Positions 24,507-33,847 of a stretch of 64,000 nt of DNA are shown piece by piece. Position 1 is the stretch's first letter. The number at the start of each line of letters is the position of its first letter. The stretch comes from Fibrobacter sp. Its GTDB lineage: Bacteria > Fibrobacterota > Fibrobacteria > Fibrobacterales > Fibrobacteraceae. Location of the stretch: the NCBI GenBank assembly GCA_024398835.1, contig JAKSIK010000001.1:62001-126000 (forward strand), given 5' to 3'. A program made the translations under genes and the position numbers. The notes under the pieces were generated by a model. It had not been told where the DNA came from. It saw nothing but the letters and a program-made list of their open reading frames with translations, and ran no database searches.

Positions 24507-25643
24507 TTAACCCAAACCGAACTTCTTAACTTTGTAGTGCATCATCCGTGGGCTTACGGAGAGTTCCCGGCCCGCGGCACTCATGTTCCCGCCGTTGCGT
24601 TTTAGCGCTTCGGTGAGGATTTCTTTTTCGTAGCTATCCAGCAGGGTTGTGAGCGAGGCGCTGCCTTCGGGTAGTAGCGTCGTTCCGCTGGTCACGTCCG
24701 TCTGTAGCGTAGGCGGCAAGTCGTAGGCGTTGATGGCCACGTCTGTTGTGGCAAGGCATGCATGCTCGATGCAGTTTTCCAGTTCCCGCACGTTACCTGG
24801 CCAGTGGTAGCTCATGAGCATGTCGATGGCGGGGGAGCTGAGGCGGAGAATCTTCTTCCCGTATTTCAGATTCATCTTACCGATAAAGTAATCCGCCAGG
24901 AGGAGGATGTCCGTTTTGCGCTGTGCCAGGTCGGGCAGGTGAATCTGGAAGATGTTCAGGCGGTAAAAGAGGTCTTCGCGGAAGCGGCCCTCTTGGATGA
25001 GGCTTTCCAGGTTCTTGCCCGTGCTCGCGATGATGCGGACGTCTGCGCGCTGGACGATGTTGCTTCCCAGTCGGCTGAAGCTGCGGTCCTGAATGAACTG
25101 CAACAGTTTTGTCTGCGCTGCGGCGGGAAGGTCCGCCACCTCGTTCAGGAAGAGGGTCCCGCCGCTAGCCTGCTCTGCCTTCCCGATGTGCCTGCTCATG
25201 GCGCCGGCGAAGGCACCGCGCTCGTACCCGAACAGCTCGCTCTCGAAGGAATTGCCGCCGGGGAGCGTGCTGAGCGCGTCGCAGTTCAGAATCACGAAGG
25301 GCTTCTCTTTGCGGTCCGAAAGCTGATGGATGGTGCGGGCGGTGTATTCCTTGCCGGTGCCGGAATTCCCGCGCAATAGAAGTGTCGCCTCAGTGCTTGC
25401 AATTTGCTGCACCTGCTCTCGGACATCCTGCATTTCTCGCGTATTGCCGATGAGGTCGCCGGGGGCTCCCTCCACGATGTTCCGGAGTTGCTCGCACTCT
25501 TTTTCGTGGGCGGCCTCCAGATTTTCGAAGGCGTTTTTCAGGATGTGCTGGATTTGGGCGGACTGCTCGCTACACCGCCGAACGGAATTCAGCGTGTTGG
25601 CGATGTCCCTGTAGACGGACTGGAAATTCAAATTTCTCGGCAT
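24507..25643 (-). CDS. Sigma-54-type AAA+ activator, variant GAFAGA
   Basis: 378 residues. It has an N-terminal helical segment (1-60, no recognisable sensor domain), a central AAA+ domain (about 64-300) with Walker A RGNSGTGKE (91-99), and a C-terminal Fis-type helix-turn-helix (about 340-378). The sigma-54 contact loop reads GAFAGA (143-148) instead of GAFTGA, and Walker B reads LFLNEV where LFLDEI is usual (Asn167). Divergent placement from glnN suggests control of nitrogen assimilation, but no -24/-12 promoter could be found for glnN. An R-finger-like RxDLFYRLN and the HTH are intact. Confidence 0.88.
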   Translation of the reverse strand: MPRNLNFQSVYRDIANTLNSVRRCSEQSAQIQHILKNAFENLEAAHEKECEQLRNIVEGAPGDLIGNTREMQDVREQVQQIASTEATLLLRGNSGTGKEYTARTIHQLSDRKEKPFVILNCDALSTLPGGNSFESELFGYERGAFAGAMSRHIGKAEQASGGTLFLNEVADLPAAAQTKLLQFIQDRSFSRLGSNIVQRADVRIIASTGKNLESLIQEGRFREDLFYRLNIFQIHLPDLAQRKTDILLLADYFIGKMNLKYGKKILRLSSPAIDMLMSYHWPGNVRELENCIEHACLATTDVAINAYDLPPTLQTDVTSGTTLLPEGSASLTTLLDSYEKEILTEALKRNGGNMSAAGRELSVSPRMMHYKVKKFGLG

Positions 25644-25713
25644 CTGAAATTTTTCTCCCGCGCGGCACTATACCCCGCGAGGCGCAAAAAATATACATAA
25701 TTTTCTTATGCGC

Positions 25714-25758
25714 TTTACAAAAATGTAATAAAATAGACGATATTTACAAAAATGTAAT
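25714..25758. promoter_or_regulatory. Paired TTTACAAAAATGTAAT operators before glnN
   Basis: The word TTTACAAAAATGTAAT occurs twice, at 25714-25729 and 25743-25758, 29 bases apart. Each holds the inverted repeat TTACA-N4-TGTAA. They lie between the activator gene and glnN, 100-160 bases upstream of the glnN start, as expected for an upstream activator or repressor site. Confidence 0.65.
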
Positions 25759-25873
25759 GTAAAATGAGCGAAAACGGCCCATTTTGCCCCGTGTCTGGCC
25801 CCTCCCTCCTTGCTAACTTTGCCCTCGAAGAAATTCCCCATGCGGTCACTTTCGAACGCAGTGAGGGAGTCCA

Positions 25874-27994
25874 GTGAAGATTATGAACCGAAATACTGCC
25901 ATCTACGATATCGCCACCGCGCCCGCCAGTTCCATCAAACCTGCCGAACCGGTGAACGTGCAGTTCTACGGCGAAGACGTCTTTAACGCCGACGCCATGC
26001 GCACTTACCTTTCCAAGGACATTTGTGAAAAGCTTCTGGCCACCATCGACGAGGGCGAGGCTCTGGACCCGAACATCGCTGGCGATGTGGCTCATGCCAT
26101 GAAGAAGTGGGCCATGGATCGCGGTGCCACTCACTTTACCCACTGGTTCCAGCCGCTGACGGGCTCCACTGCCGAAAAACACGACTCCTTCCTCGAACCC
26201 AGTGGCTGCAAGGCCATCATGGTGCTCTCGGGCAAGAACCTCATTGTGGGGGAACCCGACGCTTCCAGCTTCCCCAGTGGCGGCCTCCGTTCTACCTTCG
26301 AGGCTCGCGGCTATACCGCCTGGGACCCGACGAGCCCAGCCTTCATCAAGCGCCATGGCAATGGTGCAACGCTCTGCATCCCCACGGCTTTCTGCAGCTA
26401 CACGGGCGAGGCCCTGGACAAGAAGACTCCGCTCCTCCGCAGCTTGCAGGCCCTTTCCAAATCTACCCGCCGCCTCATGACTTGCTTCAAGGCGAGTCCC
26501 AAGAAGACCACGGTGACGCTGGGCGCCGAACAGGAATACTTCCTCATCGACAAGCGCTTCTACCTGCAACGTCCGGACTTGTACCAGGCGGGCCGCACCA
26601 TCTTTGGCGCCACTCCTGCCAAGCATCAGCAGATGGACGACCACTACTTCGGTAGCATCCCCACCCGCATTTTGAATTTTATGAATGAGGTGGAGGTGGA
26701 ATTGTGGAAGCTGGGGATTCCGGCCAAGACCCGCCACAACGAGGCGGCTCCCGCACAGTTCGAACTGGCTCCGATTTTTGAGGACGTGAACCTGGCCTGC
26801 GACCACAACATGCTCATCATGGAGACGCTCAGGAATGTGGCCGACCGCTATGGCCTCGTTTGCCTGCTGCACGAGAAGCCTTTCGCCGGCGTGAACGGCA
26901 GTGGCAAACACAACAACTGGAGCATTTCCTACGGCAAGGGGAATCTCCTGAATCCGGGGAAGGACCCGCACCAGAATGCAGTGTTCCTTACAACGTTGTG
27001 TGCAATCATGTACGCTGTGGATACTCATGCGGATCTCCTCCGCATGACATGTGCTGGCGCCGGTAACGATCACCGCCTGGGTGCAAACGAAGCGCCTCCA
27101 GCCATTGTCTCCATGTACTTGGGCGATCAGCTGATGGATGTGATTGAACAGTTGGAGCAGGGTGTTCCCAAATCCAGCAAGCAGGCGGGTGCCATGCGCA
27201 TCGGTGCCGATATGCTGCCGCCACTCCCTCGCGACGCCACGGATCGCAATCGCACAAGCACATTTGCATTCACGGGCAACAAGTTCGAGTTCCGCGCGCC
27301 AGGCAGTAGCCAAAGCTGCTCCGAGCCCAACGTTGTTCTGAATACGATTGTGGCGGAAGCCTTCGACATGATTTCCGAACAGTTGGAAAAACTGGACGAG
27401 AAGAACTTCCACACCGGTTTACAGAAAATCCTCCAGAAGATTGTGAAGGAACACAAGCGCGTGCTTTTCAACGGTAACGGCTATACCGACGAGTGGGTGG
27501 AAGAGGCAAAACGCCGCGGACTCCCCAACATCCGCACCACCATGGATGCGCTGCAGGCCCTCACCAAGGAAGAAAACATCGCCCTCTTCGAGAAGTACGG
27601 CGTCATGAACCGCCGCGAAATGGAATCCCGCTACGAGGTGAACAGCGAGGATTATCACAAGCGCATCCGCATCGAAGGCGAGATTGCCCGCGAGATGGCG
27701 AAGAACGTGATTCTCCCTAAGGTGGTGGAGGCCTACTCCAAGGCATTAAAGACAAATGAAATGGCCTTGAATCAGGGTTTCCCTGGGTTGGACAGTTACG
27801 CCAAGACTCTCGGCGAAGGCTGCAACAACTTGATGGAAAACATCGCCAGGATGGAAGTGGCCTTGAATGGTTCCCACGAAGACATCATCAACGCTGTGGC
27901 GGAACTCCGCAAGGTGGTGGATGGGTTGGAGAAAGTGGTTCCCGACGATTGCTGGCCCTTGCCCAAGTATCGCGAGATGCTGTTTATTTACTAG
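25874..27994 (+). CDS. glnN: Glutamine synthetase type III
   Basis: 706 residues from GTG 25874, or 703 from the ATG at 25883. GSIII is the large dodecameric form found in Bacteroidetes, Fibrobacter and cyanobacteria; it makes glutamine from glutamate, ammonium and ATP. Visible features are the ATP-binding region ([12 protein letters not shown]), [19 protein letters not shown] with catalytic glutamates, and [17 protein letters not shown] lies just before the GTG. The twin operators upstream and the divergent sigma-54-type activator are the probable controls. A putative acyltransferase gene follows after 18 bases. Confidence 0.95.
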   Translation: MKIMNRNTAIYDIATAPASSIKPAEPVNVQFYGEDVFNADAMRTYLSKDICEKLLATIDEGEALDPNIAGDVAHAMKKWAMDRGATHFTHWFQPLTGSTAEKHDSFLEPSGCKAIMVLSGKNLIVGEPDASSFPSGGLRSTFEARGYTAWDPTSPAFIKRHGNGATLCIPTAFCSYTGEALDKKTPLLRSLQALSKSTRRLMTCFKASPKKTTVTLGAEQEYFLIDKRFYLQRPDLYQAGRTIFGATPAKHQQMDDHYFGSIPTRILNFMNEVEVELWKLGIPAKTRHNEAAPAQFELAPIFEDVNLACDHNMLIMETLRNVADRYGLVCLLHEKPFAGVNGSGKHNNWSISYGKGNLLNPGKDPHQNAVFLTTLCAIMYAVDTHADLLRMTCAGAGNDHRLGANEAPPAIVSMYLGDQLMDVIEQLEQGVPKSSKQAGAMRIGADMLPPLPRDATDRNRTSTFAFTGNKFEFRAPGSSQSCSEPNVVLNTIVAEAFDMISEQLEKLDEKNFHTGLQKILQKIVKEHKRVLFNGNGYTDEWVEEAKRRGLPNIRTTMDALQALTKEENIALFEKYGVMNRREMESRYEVNSEDYHKRIRIEGEIAREMAKNVILPKVVEAYSKALKTNEMALNQGFPGLDSYAKTLGEGCNNLMENIARMEVALNGSHEDIINAVAELRKVVDGLEKVVPDDCWPLPKYREMLFIY

Positions 27995-28012
27995 ACAAGA
28001 AAAGGATGTAGA

Positions 28013-29215
28013 ATGATTTTTTCGAAGCAGCGCGTCAATACTGGCAGACAATTGGAATTTGATCTTGTGAAGGCAGTGACCATATTGCTGATGATTTGGA
28101 CGCATGTATTTGAGACTATTTCGAACTATTTTGAGCCATCTCTGAGTCATATCAATGCCTATGTGAGGGGAAACATGTTCGGTGCGGTGACTTTTATGTT
28201 CTGTATGGGCATAGGGATGTCGTATACGCGCCACAATTCTAGTAGGGAATTCCTGAATCGCGGATTCCAGATTCTCACTATAGGTTTAATTCTTATAATA
28301 GTTAGGGACATGATGAGTTGGTTCTTGAGTATTGCTTTGTTTTCAAGACCTCAGAGCCTTGCGTTTCTGGCCCTTGGTGTCAGCAATGACATTTTGCCAT
28401 TCGCTGGATATGCGTACATGTTGGTTGCCTTGTTGAAACATGCGAAATTTGGCAAGTGGAGTATATTGGCGATTGCTGTTGTGATGAGTATATTGGGAAC
28501 TTTTCTCAGAGGGGTGCAGACGGATGTTTATGGTATTGACCAGATCCTTGGAATCTTCTGGGGAACCTATTCAGAATGTTATTTTCCTCTATTTAACTGG
28601 TTCATTTTTGTGGCTGCTGGTCAATGTTTTGGTGAGATCTACCAACATTTGCAAAATCCAAAAAAATTCCATATCGTCTCTTTGGGTTTAGGAATAATTC
28701 TGTGTGCTGCATATTTGTTTGTGTCCTTTAAGGTGGAACAAAATGTGTTTACCGCGCTTGTTTCCGAAATCGGTTTGGCTCATCGCCCTTTTCAGGACGC
28801 AATTGTGTGCATTGCGTTGAATGTTTCTCTAATCAGCCTGTTCTATTTTATCGCCAAAGTGCTTCCAAAGAAGGTAATGCCTGTGTTGACCCACCCCTCC
28901 AAGCATATTAATCAATATTATTGCATATCATGGGTGTTGATTTTCTATTCATATATATTAGTATTCAGAAAAATCGTTTTGACAAACGATATTCAGGTGC
29001 TTTCCGCTTGGCTCGGCGTTCTTGTGCTGACTATTCTCATAGTTATTGTGTGGTCGCGTTATCTCAAGGAAAAGACGGAAGCCTTTTTTGCGCGCAGACG
29101 CGTGTTCTGGACAGTTCTCGTATATGCCATTTGTATTGGAGGTTTTGTCTGGGCGGTCTGTAATTATGATGCGTCTTGCTTCCCCAATTTCCAAAACGGC
29201 TACACTGTGAAGTAA
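28013..29215 (+). CDS. Membrane acyltransferase-like protein
   Basis: 400 residues, with about ten hydrophobic helices. The N-terminus RQLEFDLVKAVTILLMIWTHVFE has the acidic and His arrangement seen in acyltransferase-3 and DUF1624-type membrane acetyltransferases, which acylate cell-surface glycans. No catalytic residue can be assigned firmly. AT-rich codon use differs from glnN, upstream by 18 bases, which may point to acquisition by transfer. AAAGGATG precedes the ATG. Readthrough from glnN is possible because no terminator lies between. Confidence 0.6.
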   Translation: MIFSKQRVNTGRQLEFDLVKAVTILLMIWTHVFETISNYFEPSLSHINAYVRGNMFGAVTFMFCMGIGMSYTRHNSSREFLNRGFQILTIGLILIIVRDMMSWFLSIALFSRPQSLAFLALGVSNDILPFAGYAYMLVALLKHAKFGKWSILAIAVVMSILGTFLRGVQTDVYGIDQILGIFWGTYSECYFPLFNWFIFVAAGQCFGEIYQHLQNPKKFHIVSLGLGIILCAAYLFVSFKVEQNVFTALVSEIGLAHRPFQDAIVCIALNVSLISLFYFIAKVLPKKVMPVLTHPSKHINQYYCISWVLIFYSYILVFRKIVLTNDIQVLSAWLGVLVLTILIVIVWSRYLKEKTEAFFARRRVFWTVLVYAICIGGFVWAVCNYDASCFPNFQNGYTVK

Positions 29216-29224
29216 GGGAGCCTG

Positions 29225-30073
29225 CTAGATTTCCAGATCGGCGGAGTAGACGGTGAGGGTTTCGCCGTCGTCGGTTTTGAAGAGAAGGCTTCCGTCAGGA
29301 TTCATGTCGAGTATCTGCCCGGATTTCTTGATGCTTCCTTCGCCGCTGTTGCGGTTTTCGTCCGTGCAGTGGTTGTTTACGATGACGGTACCGCGGCTCC
29401 CGAGGAACTTGTCCATCTGTCGCCAGGCATTTACCCAAGGCGAGATGCCAAAGGCTTTGAACTGCCCGAGGGCTCGTTCCAGAGAGGAGATGAGGGCCTG
29501 AAGTAACTTTTCGCGGTTGATTACTTTGTTTGTAATCGCCTTCAGTGTGGTGACGTCGCGATTGAGGTTTTTGTAATCCTCGGGTTCGCTGTTCACATTG
29601 ATGCCCACGCCCATATTGAGGAAAAACTCGCCAGCTTCGCAGCCGTTGGGGATGAAAATGATTTCGGAGAGGATTCCGCAGAACTTGCTTTTGCCCGCAA
29701 GGATGTCGTTGGGCCACTTGACGGTGACATCAGCACCCAGATTTTTGAAGACTTCCGCAAAGGTGAGGGCTGCAATCTGCGTGATTTGCGCAAAGCGGTT
29801 TTGAGGGATTCCCTCCAGAGGGAGGAGAATGTTGAAGTAGAGGTTTTTCCCGGCGGGGGAGGCCCAGGTGCGGTCATGGCGGCCACGGCCCGCGTCTTGA
29901 CTGTCTGCGACAAAGAGGGTGCCTGCGGAAATTTCGCCCGCGATGGCCTGCTGCTTCATTTTGCTGTGGGTGCTGTCGATGGTCTCGAAGAGAAATGTCT
30001 GGGCGCCTGCGAATGCTGAAATCTTCCAATTCCTGAATTCGCGCTCCGGAGAAAACATATCATGCCAACCCAT
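29225..30073 (-). CDS. birA: Biotin-protein ligase
   Basis: 282 residues. BirA activates biotin as biotinyl-AMP and attaches it to carboxylase carrier proteins. The catalytic GRGRHDRTW lies near residue 62, followed by the KWPNDIL and CGILSE blocks. No N-terminal winged helix is present, so it is a class I enzyme without repressor activity. The likely start is the ATG at 30073; an internal ATG five codons in is also possible. It converges on the acyltransferase-like gene, with nine bases between the stops. Confidence 0.95.
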   Translation of the reverse strand: MGWHDMFSPEREFRNWKISAFAGAQTFLFETIDSTHSKMKQQAIAGEISAGTLFVADSQDAGRGRHDRTWASPAGKNLYFNILLPLEGIPQNRFAQITQIAALTFAEVFKNLGADVTVKWPNDILAGKSKFCGILSEIIFIPNGCEAGEFFLNMGVGINVNSEPEDYKNLNRDVTTLKAITNKVINREKLLQALISSLERALGQFKAFGISPWVNAWRQMDKFLGSRGTVIVNNHCTDENRNSGEGSIKKSGQILDMNPDGSLLFKTDDGETLTVYSADLEI

Positions 30074-30099
30074 TTTATTAAAAGCGGAACCTTGCAGGG

Positions 30100-30549
30100 C
30101 TATTCGTCTTCTTCCTGCTTTTGCTGCAGTTCCTTCAGGGCTTCTTCCGGGAAGATGGCGAAGAATTCCCGCTTCTTGTCTTCGAAGAGTTGCAGCATGC
30201 GCTCCTGCTCGAATTGCTCGCGGTCGATGTTCTGCATGAAGAATTCGTCCCGGGCGAAGTCGCGGGTGGTCATGAGTTTCTTGATGTCTTCGGAGAGGTC
30301 CACGTAATCCCAGAGGATGTAGTAGGAGCCTACGTCGAGGCTTCCGAAAATGTCCACGTTCAGCTTGATGGAGTTGCTGTTGGTGGAGTCGACGAGCTCC
30401 ACTTTTGTTTCCCGCTTTTCGGGGCGGAACACTTGCACGTCGCTGATGGGTTTTGTAAGGTCTGCGGGCTCCTCGGCAAACGCAGCGGGAACAAGCGCAA
30501 AGAGGATTGCGCCTATGGCCAGTGCTTTATGGAGTGCCTTGCATTTCAT
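30100..30549 (-). CDS. Small secreted protein of unknown function
   Basis: 149 residues. A clean signal peptide (cleavage near AFA/EE) precedes a short mature part, including a charged C-terminal half that is probably helical (about 95-149, ending EALKELQQKQEEDE). No family is recognised. It stands alone on the minus strand upstream of birA. A TATATT box ends six bases before the ATG, so the transcript is probably leaderless. Membrane or cell-wall association is possible; no function is claimed. Confidence 0.65.
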   Translation of the reverse strand: MKCKALHKALAIGAILFALVPAAFAEEPADLTKPISDVQVFRPEKRETKVELVDSTNSNSIKLNVDIFGSLDVGSYYILWDYVDLSEDIKKLMTTRDFARDEFFMQNIDREQFEQERMLQLFEDKKREFFAIFPEEALKELQQKQEEDE

Positions 30550-30555
30550 ACTTAC

Positions 30556-30561
30556 AATATA
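30556..30561 (-). promoter_or_regulatory. TATATT box of the 30549 gene
   Basis: On the minus strand TATATT reads 30561-30556, ending six bases before the ATG at 30549. ATTG lies about 20 bases further upstream, near the -33 position. Confidence 0.5.
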
Positions 30562-30653
30562 TAATACTTGGGCTTTCCCGCCAATGGTTCCCTTGACAAT
30601 TTCAGAAACAATTTTACATTATATCCCGAGGCTTGATGAAGTATCTCCTGTGG

Positions 30654-30684
30654 CAACTGATTAAATCAGTTGTTTTTCTTTTTC
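30654..30684 (+). terminator. Terminator-like hairpin in the DUF1016 gene leader
   Basis: CAACTGATT (654-662) and AATCAGTTG (664-672) give a stem of at least seven pairs with a small loop, followed by TTTTTCTTTTTC directly before the AAGGAG ribosome site. No plus-strand gene lies upstream for it to terminate. A TTGACA at 30593 marks the likely promoter, about 60 bases upstream. This is the layout of an attenuator. Confidence 0.6.
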
Positions 30685-30695
30685 AAGGAGATGTT

Positions 30696-31754
30696 ATGTC
30701 AAAACAAAAAATCAGTAATCTTCAGAACGTGGAATATTCCAAGTTTTTGGATGAAATCAAGGACAGAATTCGTTCGTCACAATATGAGGCGATGCGGGAG
30801 GTGAACCGCCAAACCATCGCCCTCTATTGGGAAATTGGTCGCCAAATCAACATTAAGCGGGAGTCTTCGGGATGGGGAAAGGCCGTCGTAGAAAATCTTT
30901 CGCGGGACATTCAGAAGGAATTTCCGGGAATCCAGGGATTTGGCACATCAAATTTGTGGTATATGGCGCAATGGCAGGCTGAATATAATGGAAATGAAAT
31001 TCTCCAACCATTGGTTGGAGAAATCAGTTGGACCAAACATATTGTCATTCTTACAAAGTGCAAGGATGCCCAAGAACGGCGTTTTTACATCCAGGCAACG
31101 AAGAAGTTTGGTTGGACGAAGGATGTCCTTATCCATAAGATCGAACTGAAAACCTTTGAAAAAGTGCTGCTGGGCCAAACGAATTTTGAAACCAATTTGC
31201 CGGACAAGGTGAAAAAGCAGGCTGTTCTTGCTATTCAGGATGAATACAATCTGAGTTATACGGGCTTGGATACGGAGCATTCTGAGGAAGATTTGGAACT
31301 TTCGCTTGTGAAAAATATTCGCGCATTTCTGATGGATTTTGGGGCAGACATGTCTTTCATTGGAAACCAGTATCGTCTGGTGGTGAGCGGAACTGAATAT
31401 TTTGTGGACCTTATGCTTTATCACCGTCGGTTGCGGGCTTTGATTGCTGTGGAATTGAAAATCGGCGAATTCAAGCCAGAGTACAAAGGCAAGATGGAAT
31501 TCTATCTGAATGTGCTGAACGACACGGTGAAAATGCCGGAGGAAAATCCTTCCATTGGGATTATTATTTGCAAGTCGAAGGATCGGACGACTGTAGATTA
31601 TGCCTTACGTTCTTCTAACATGCCCATAGGTGTGGCGACATACACTTTGACAAATGAATTGCCGGGTGATTTGAAAAATATGTTGCCTGAAGGGGATGAA
31701 ATCGCAAGGAAACTGGATTTCCTGTTTCCCAAGGAAAGTGCATCTGTTGGGTAA
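30696..31754 (+). CDS. DUF1016 (YhcG-type) PD-(D/E)xK nuclease family protein
   Basis: 352 residues from the ATG at 30696, which has AAGGAG five bases upstream; the frame extends 21 codons earlier without any support. The N-terminal domain (about 10-150) is DUF1016_N-like (NRQTIALYWEIGRQINI, TSNLWYMAQW). The C-terminal nuclease fold has YFVDLMLYHRRLRALIAVELKIGEFKPEY, containing the D...ExK active-site residues. Related proteins are found near restriction-modification and mobile genes. A terminator-like hairpin sits in its leader, so expression may be gated. No partner restriction gene is present. Confidence 0.87.
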   Translation: MSKQKISNLQNVEYSKFLDEIKDRIRSSQYEAMREVNRQTIALYWEIGRQINIKRESSGWGKAVVENLSRDIQKEFPGIQGFGTSNLWYMAQWQAEYNGNEILQPLVGEISWTKHIVILTKCKDAQERRFYIQATKKFGWTKDVLIHKIELKTFEKVLLGQTNFETNLPDKVKKQAVLAIQDEYNLSYTGLDTEHSEEDLELSLVKNIRAFLMDFGADMSFIGNQYRLVVSGTEYFVDLMLYHRRLRALIAVELKIGEFKPEYKGKMEFYLNVLNDTVKMPEENPSIGIIICKSKDRTTVDYALRSSNMPIGVATYTLTNELPGDLKNMLPEGDEIARKLDFLFPKESASVG

Positions 31755-31756
31755 AA

Positions 31757-32764
31757 TTACAGCGCGAGGGGCATCCAGGGCTTCACCACATCGATGGAGG
31801 TGAGTTTGCCTTGGAGTTTGCGGCGGATGGCTGCGGCTGCAATCATGGCGCCGTTGTCGGTGCTGAGGCTTCTGTCGGGGATGCAGAAGCGGATGCCGTG
31901 CTTGCTGCAGTAATCCTGAAGACGCGTGCGGAGCCAAGCGTTTGCGCTCACGCCACCGCCCACCACGAGAGTTTTCATCTTGGTCTTTTTCAGGGCGTTC
32001 ACGGTTTTTGTCACGAGGCTTCCGACAATGGCGTCTTCCAGAGAGGCGCAGATGTCGCCCAGGTTCTGCTGGATGAATTCGGGGTCATGAGTTTCCGTGT
32101 AGCGGAGCACTGCGGTTTTGAGGCCGCTGAAAGAGAATTCGCAGTTGTCATGAGTGTTGAGAGCCCGCGGAAATTCCACGAATTTGCGGTTGCCGTTTTG
32201 GCCCAGGCGGCTGATGGTGGCGCCTGCGGGGTATTTGAGACCGAGAAGTTTACCGCATTTGTCAAAAGCTTCGCCGGCGGCATCGTCGCGGGTGCGGCCG
32301 ATGCTCGTGTATTTGAAGCCGGGTTCTTCCATCACGAGTTCCGTGTGTCCGCCAGAGACGGTGAGGGTGAGGAAGGGTGGCTCGATGTCAGGATTGCTGA
32401 GCCATGCGGCGGCCAGATGGCCTTCCAGATGGTTCATGCCGTAGGCCGGGATGTTCAAATCTCTCGCAAGGCCTTTTGCAAAACTGGCGCCAACGAGGAG
32501 CGGTCCCATAAGGCCTGGGCCTGTAGTGTAGGCGATGGCGTCGATGTCGCTGAGTTTGATGCCGGCTTCTTTTACGGCGGCTTCTGCCACGGGCACGATT
32601 TTTTGCAGATGGGCGCGGGCGGCGATTTCGGGAACCACTCCGCCATACAACGCGTGTTCGTCAATCTGGCTGTAGAGCGGGTTGGAAATCACCTTCAGGG
32701 GGTCGTCTTGCAGAATGGCGCAGGCGGTTTCATCGCAGCTGGATTCAATGCCGAGCCAAAGCAT
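31757..32764 (-). CDS. tsaD: tRNA N6-adenosine threonylcarbamoyltransferase
   Basis: 335 residues. TsaD transfers threonylcarbamoyl to A37 of ANN-decoding tRNAs as part of the TsaBDE complex. Seen are the N-terminal WLGIESSCDETACAI, the metal-binding region HLEGHLAAAW and the nucleotide-binding GGGVSANAWLR. It converges on the DUF1016 gene (two bases between the stops). The start overlaps the YbbR-like stop by one base, so the two are coupled. Confidence 0.96.
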   Translation of the reverse strand: MLWLGIESSCDETACAILQDDPLKVISNPLYSQIDEHALYGGVVPEIAARAHLQKIVPVAEAAVKEAGIKLSDIDAIAYTTGPGLMGPLLVGASFAKGLARDLNIPAYGMNHLEGHLAAAWLSNPDIEPPFLTLTVSGGHTELVMEEPGFKYTSIGRTRDDAAGEAFDKCGKLLGLKYPAGATISRLGQNGNRKFVEFPRALNTHDNCEFSFSGLKTAVLRYTETHDPEFIQQNLGDICASLEDAIVGSLVTKTVNALKKTKMKTLVVGGGVSANAWLRTRLQDYCSKHGIRFCIPDRSLSTDNGAMIAAAAIRRKLQGKLTSIDVVKPWMPLAL

Positions 32765-33801
32765 CAGGGCGCCTCGACGTTAGCTTCGTCAGTTGGCGCA
32801 GCATTTTCTGCGGGCTTCGCTGCGGACGTGTCTGCAAAGGCATCATACTTTTTCAGTTTCACTTTTTCCGGAATAAGCCGCATTCCCTTGATGGAAAGGT
32901 CGCGGTTCACGCCGGGCGAAAGTTGCAATTTCACTGTAGGCGCAAGGCTATCCACATCTTCGATGGTAAAGCGGTTGATTTCCACCAGGAGCTCGATGTC
33001 AGTCGCCTTGATGGAATCCAGAACTTCTGCACCGCCGGAGATTTCCACAGAAACGGTGTCCGGCGAAAGCTTTGCCAGGCTCTTGTCGTAAATGCCGATG
33101 AGCTGCACCGGAACTTTCTCAAACTTCTTGCTCGCGATTTTCTGGATGTTTACGTCAATCATCACGGTAGAATCGCTAGGAGTCACGTATGCCGGGAACA
33201 AATCAAAGTTCAGGTGGACTTTGAAGCCATCGCTTGCCGTCAGGCTATCAAATCGGACCGAATCCGTGGGGATTTCAATAATGCGGGTGATGGCGTTGCG
33301 AGCTCCTGTCACTTTTACAAATTCCGGCTTCAGCTTTGGCGCATCGGCGCGGATGTAGCCAGGCGCAGTTTCGAATACCGCGTTGGAATGGACGGGAATG
33401 CTTCGTTCAATGCGTGTATCCAAATCCAAGTCAATAAAAAGAAGTTGGTTGGAAGGTTCCACAAATTGCACATTGGGGTAGCCTGCTGCCTGGATGTTTT
33501 CTTTTGAGATGTGCTTGCGCGTGGAACCTAGTTCCGCGTTTTGCAAGTCGATATTGATGACCACCGCATCTGGATTTTTGGAATGCATGTCGGCGCGCAA
33601 ACGGATCAGGTCAAAGGCCGGACCCTGCACCGTGATGGGCAAAGTCTGAGGTGGCTTGGAAGCAACGGCCAGCATTTCCGGAAGCCTAACCAGCTTCACG
33701 GGGGCATCGATTTGCATTTGAAAATCCTGCTGGGACATGACGAAGAACCAGAGGGCGATGCCGAAAATAAGTGCCGTAATCTTTAGGACGATGTTATTCA
33801 T
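32764..33801 (-). CDS. YbbR/CdaR-like domain protein
   Basis: 345 residues from the ATG at 33801; the longer frame upstream would run through the ftsX start region. There is one N-terminal membrane segment (about 3-20, VLKITALIFGIALWFFV), then repeated YbbR beta-domains (about 30-320). YbbR proteins stimulate diadenylate cyclase or act in the envelope, but no dac gene is visible. The C-terminus is Ala/Pro/Glu-rich. It is coupled to tsaD. Its upstream boundary is shared with ftsX: both start from one AT-rich palindrome-like region at 33829-33841. Confidence 0.8.
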   Translation of the reverse strand: MNNIVLKITALIFGIALWFFVMSQQDFQMQIDAPVKLVRLPEMLAVASKPPQTLPITVQGPAFDLIRLRADMHSKNPDAVVINIDLQNAELGSTRKHISKENIQAAGYPNVQFVEPSNQLLFIDLDLDTRIERSIPVHSNAVFETAPGYIRADAPKLKPEFVKVTGARNAITRIIEIPTDSVRFDSLTASDGFKVHLNFDLFPAYVTPSDSTVMIDVNIQKIASKKFEKVPVQLIGIYDKSLAKLSPDTVSVEISGGAEVLDSIKATDIELLVEINRFTIEDVDSLAPTVKLQLSPGVNRDLSIKGMRLIPEKVKLKKYDAFADTSAAKPAENAAPTDEANVEAP

Positions 33802-33812
33802 AAAGAACTCGC

Positions 33813-33840
33813 TTGGGACCTCCCTAAATTTAGTTATATT
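33813..33840 (+). promoter_or_regulatory. ftsX promoter, leaderless
   Basis: TTGGGA (33813-33818), 16 bases, TATATT (33835-33840). TATATT ends seven bases before the GTG at 33848. The same AATATA/TATATT core, read on the minus strand, may serve ybbR. Confidence 0.5.
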
Positions 33841-33847
33841 CTGGTGC

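Noticed and set aside
25780-25830. Possible -24/-12 (sigma-54) promoter before glnN
   Set aside because: TGGCCCC...TTGCT and CGGCCCA...TTTTGCC resemble halves, but the distance between GG and GC is wrong by two to three bases in each.
25715-27412. Minus-strand open frame of 565 codons opposite glnN
   Set aside because: Antisense to a highly conserved glutamine synthetase with all family motifs; no ribosome site or family match.
31811-33091. Plus-strand open frame crossing tsaD and the YbbR-like gene
   Set aside because: Antisense to two recognisable genes; the reading has no domain and spans their junction.
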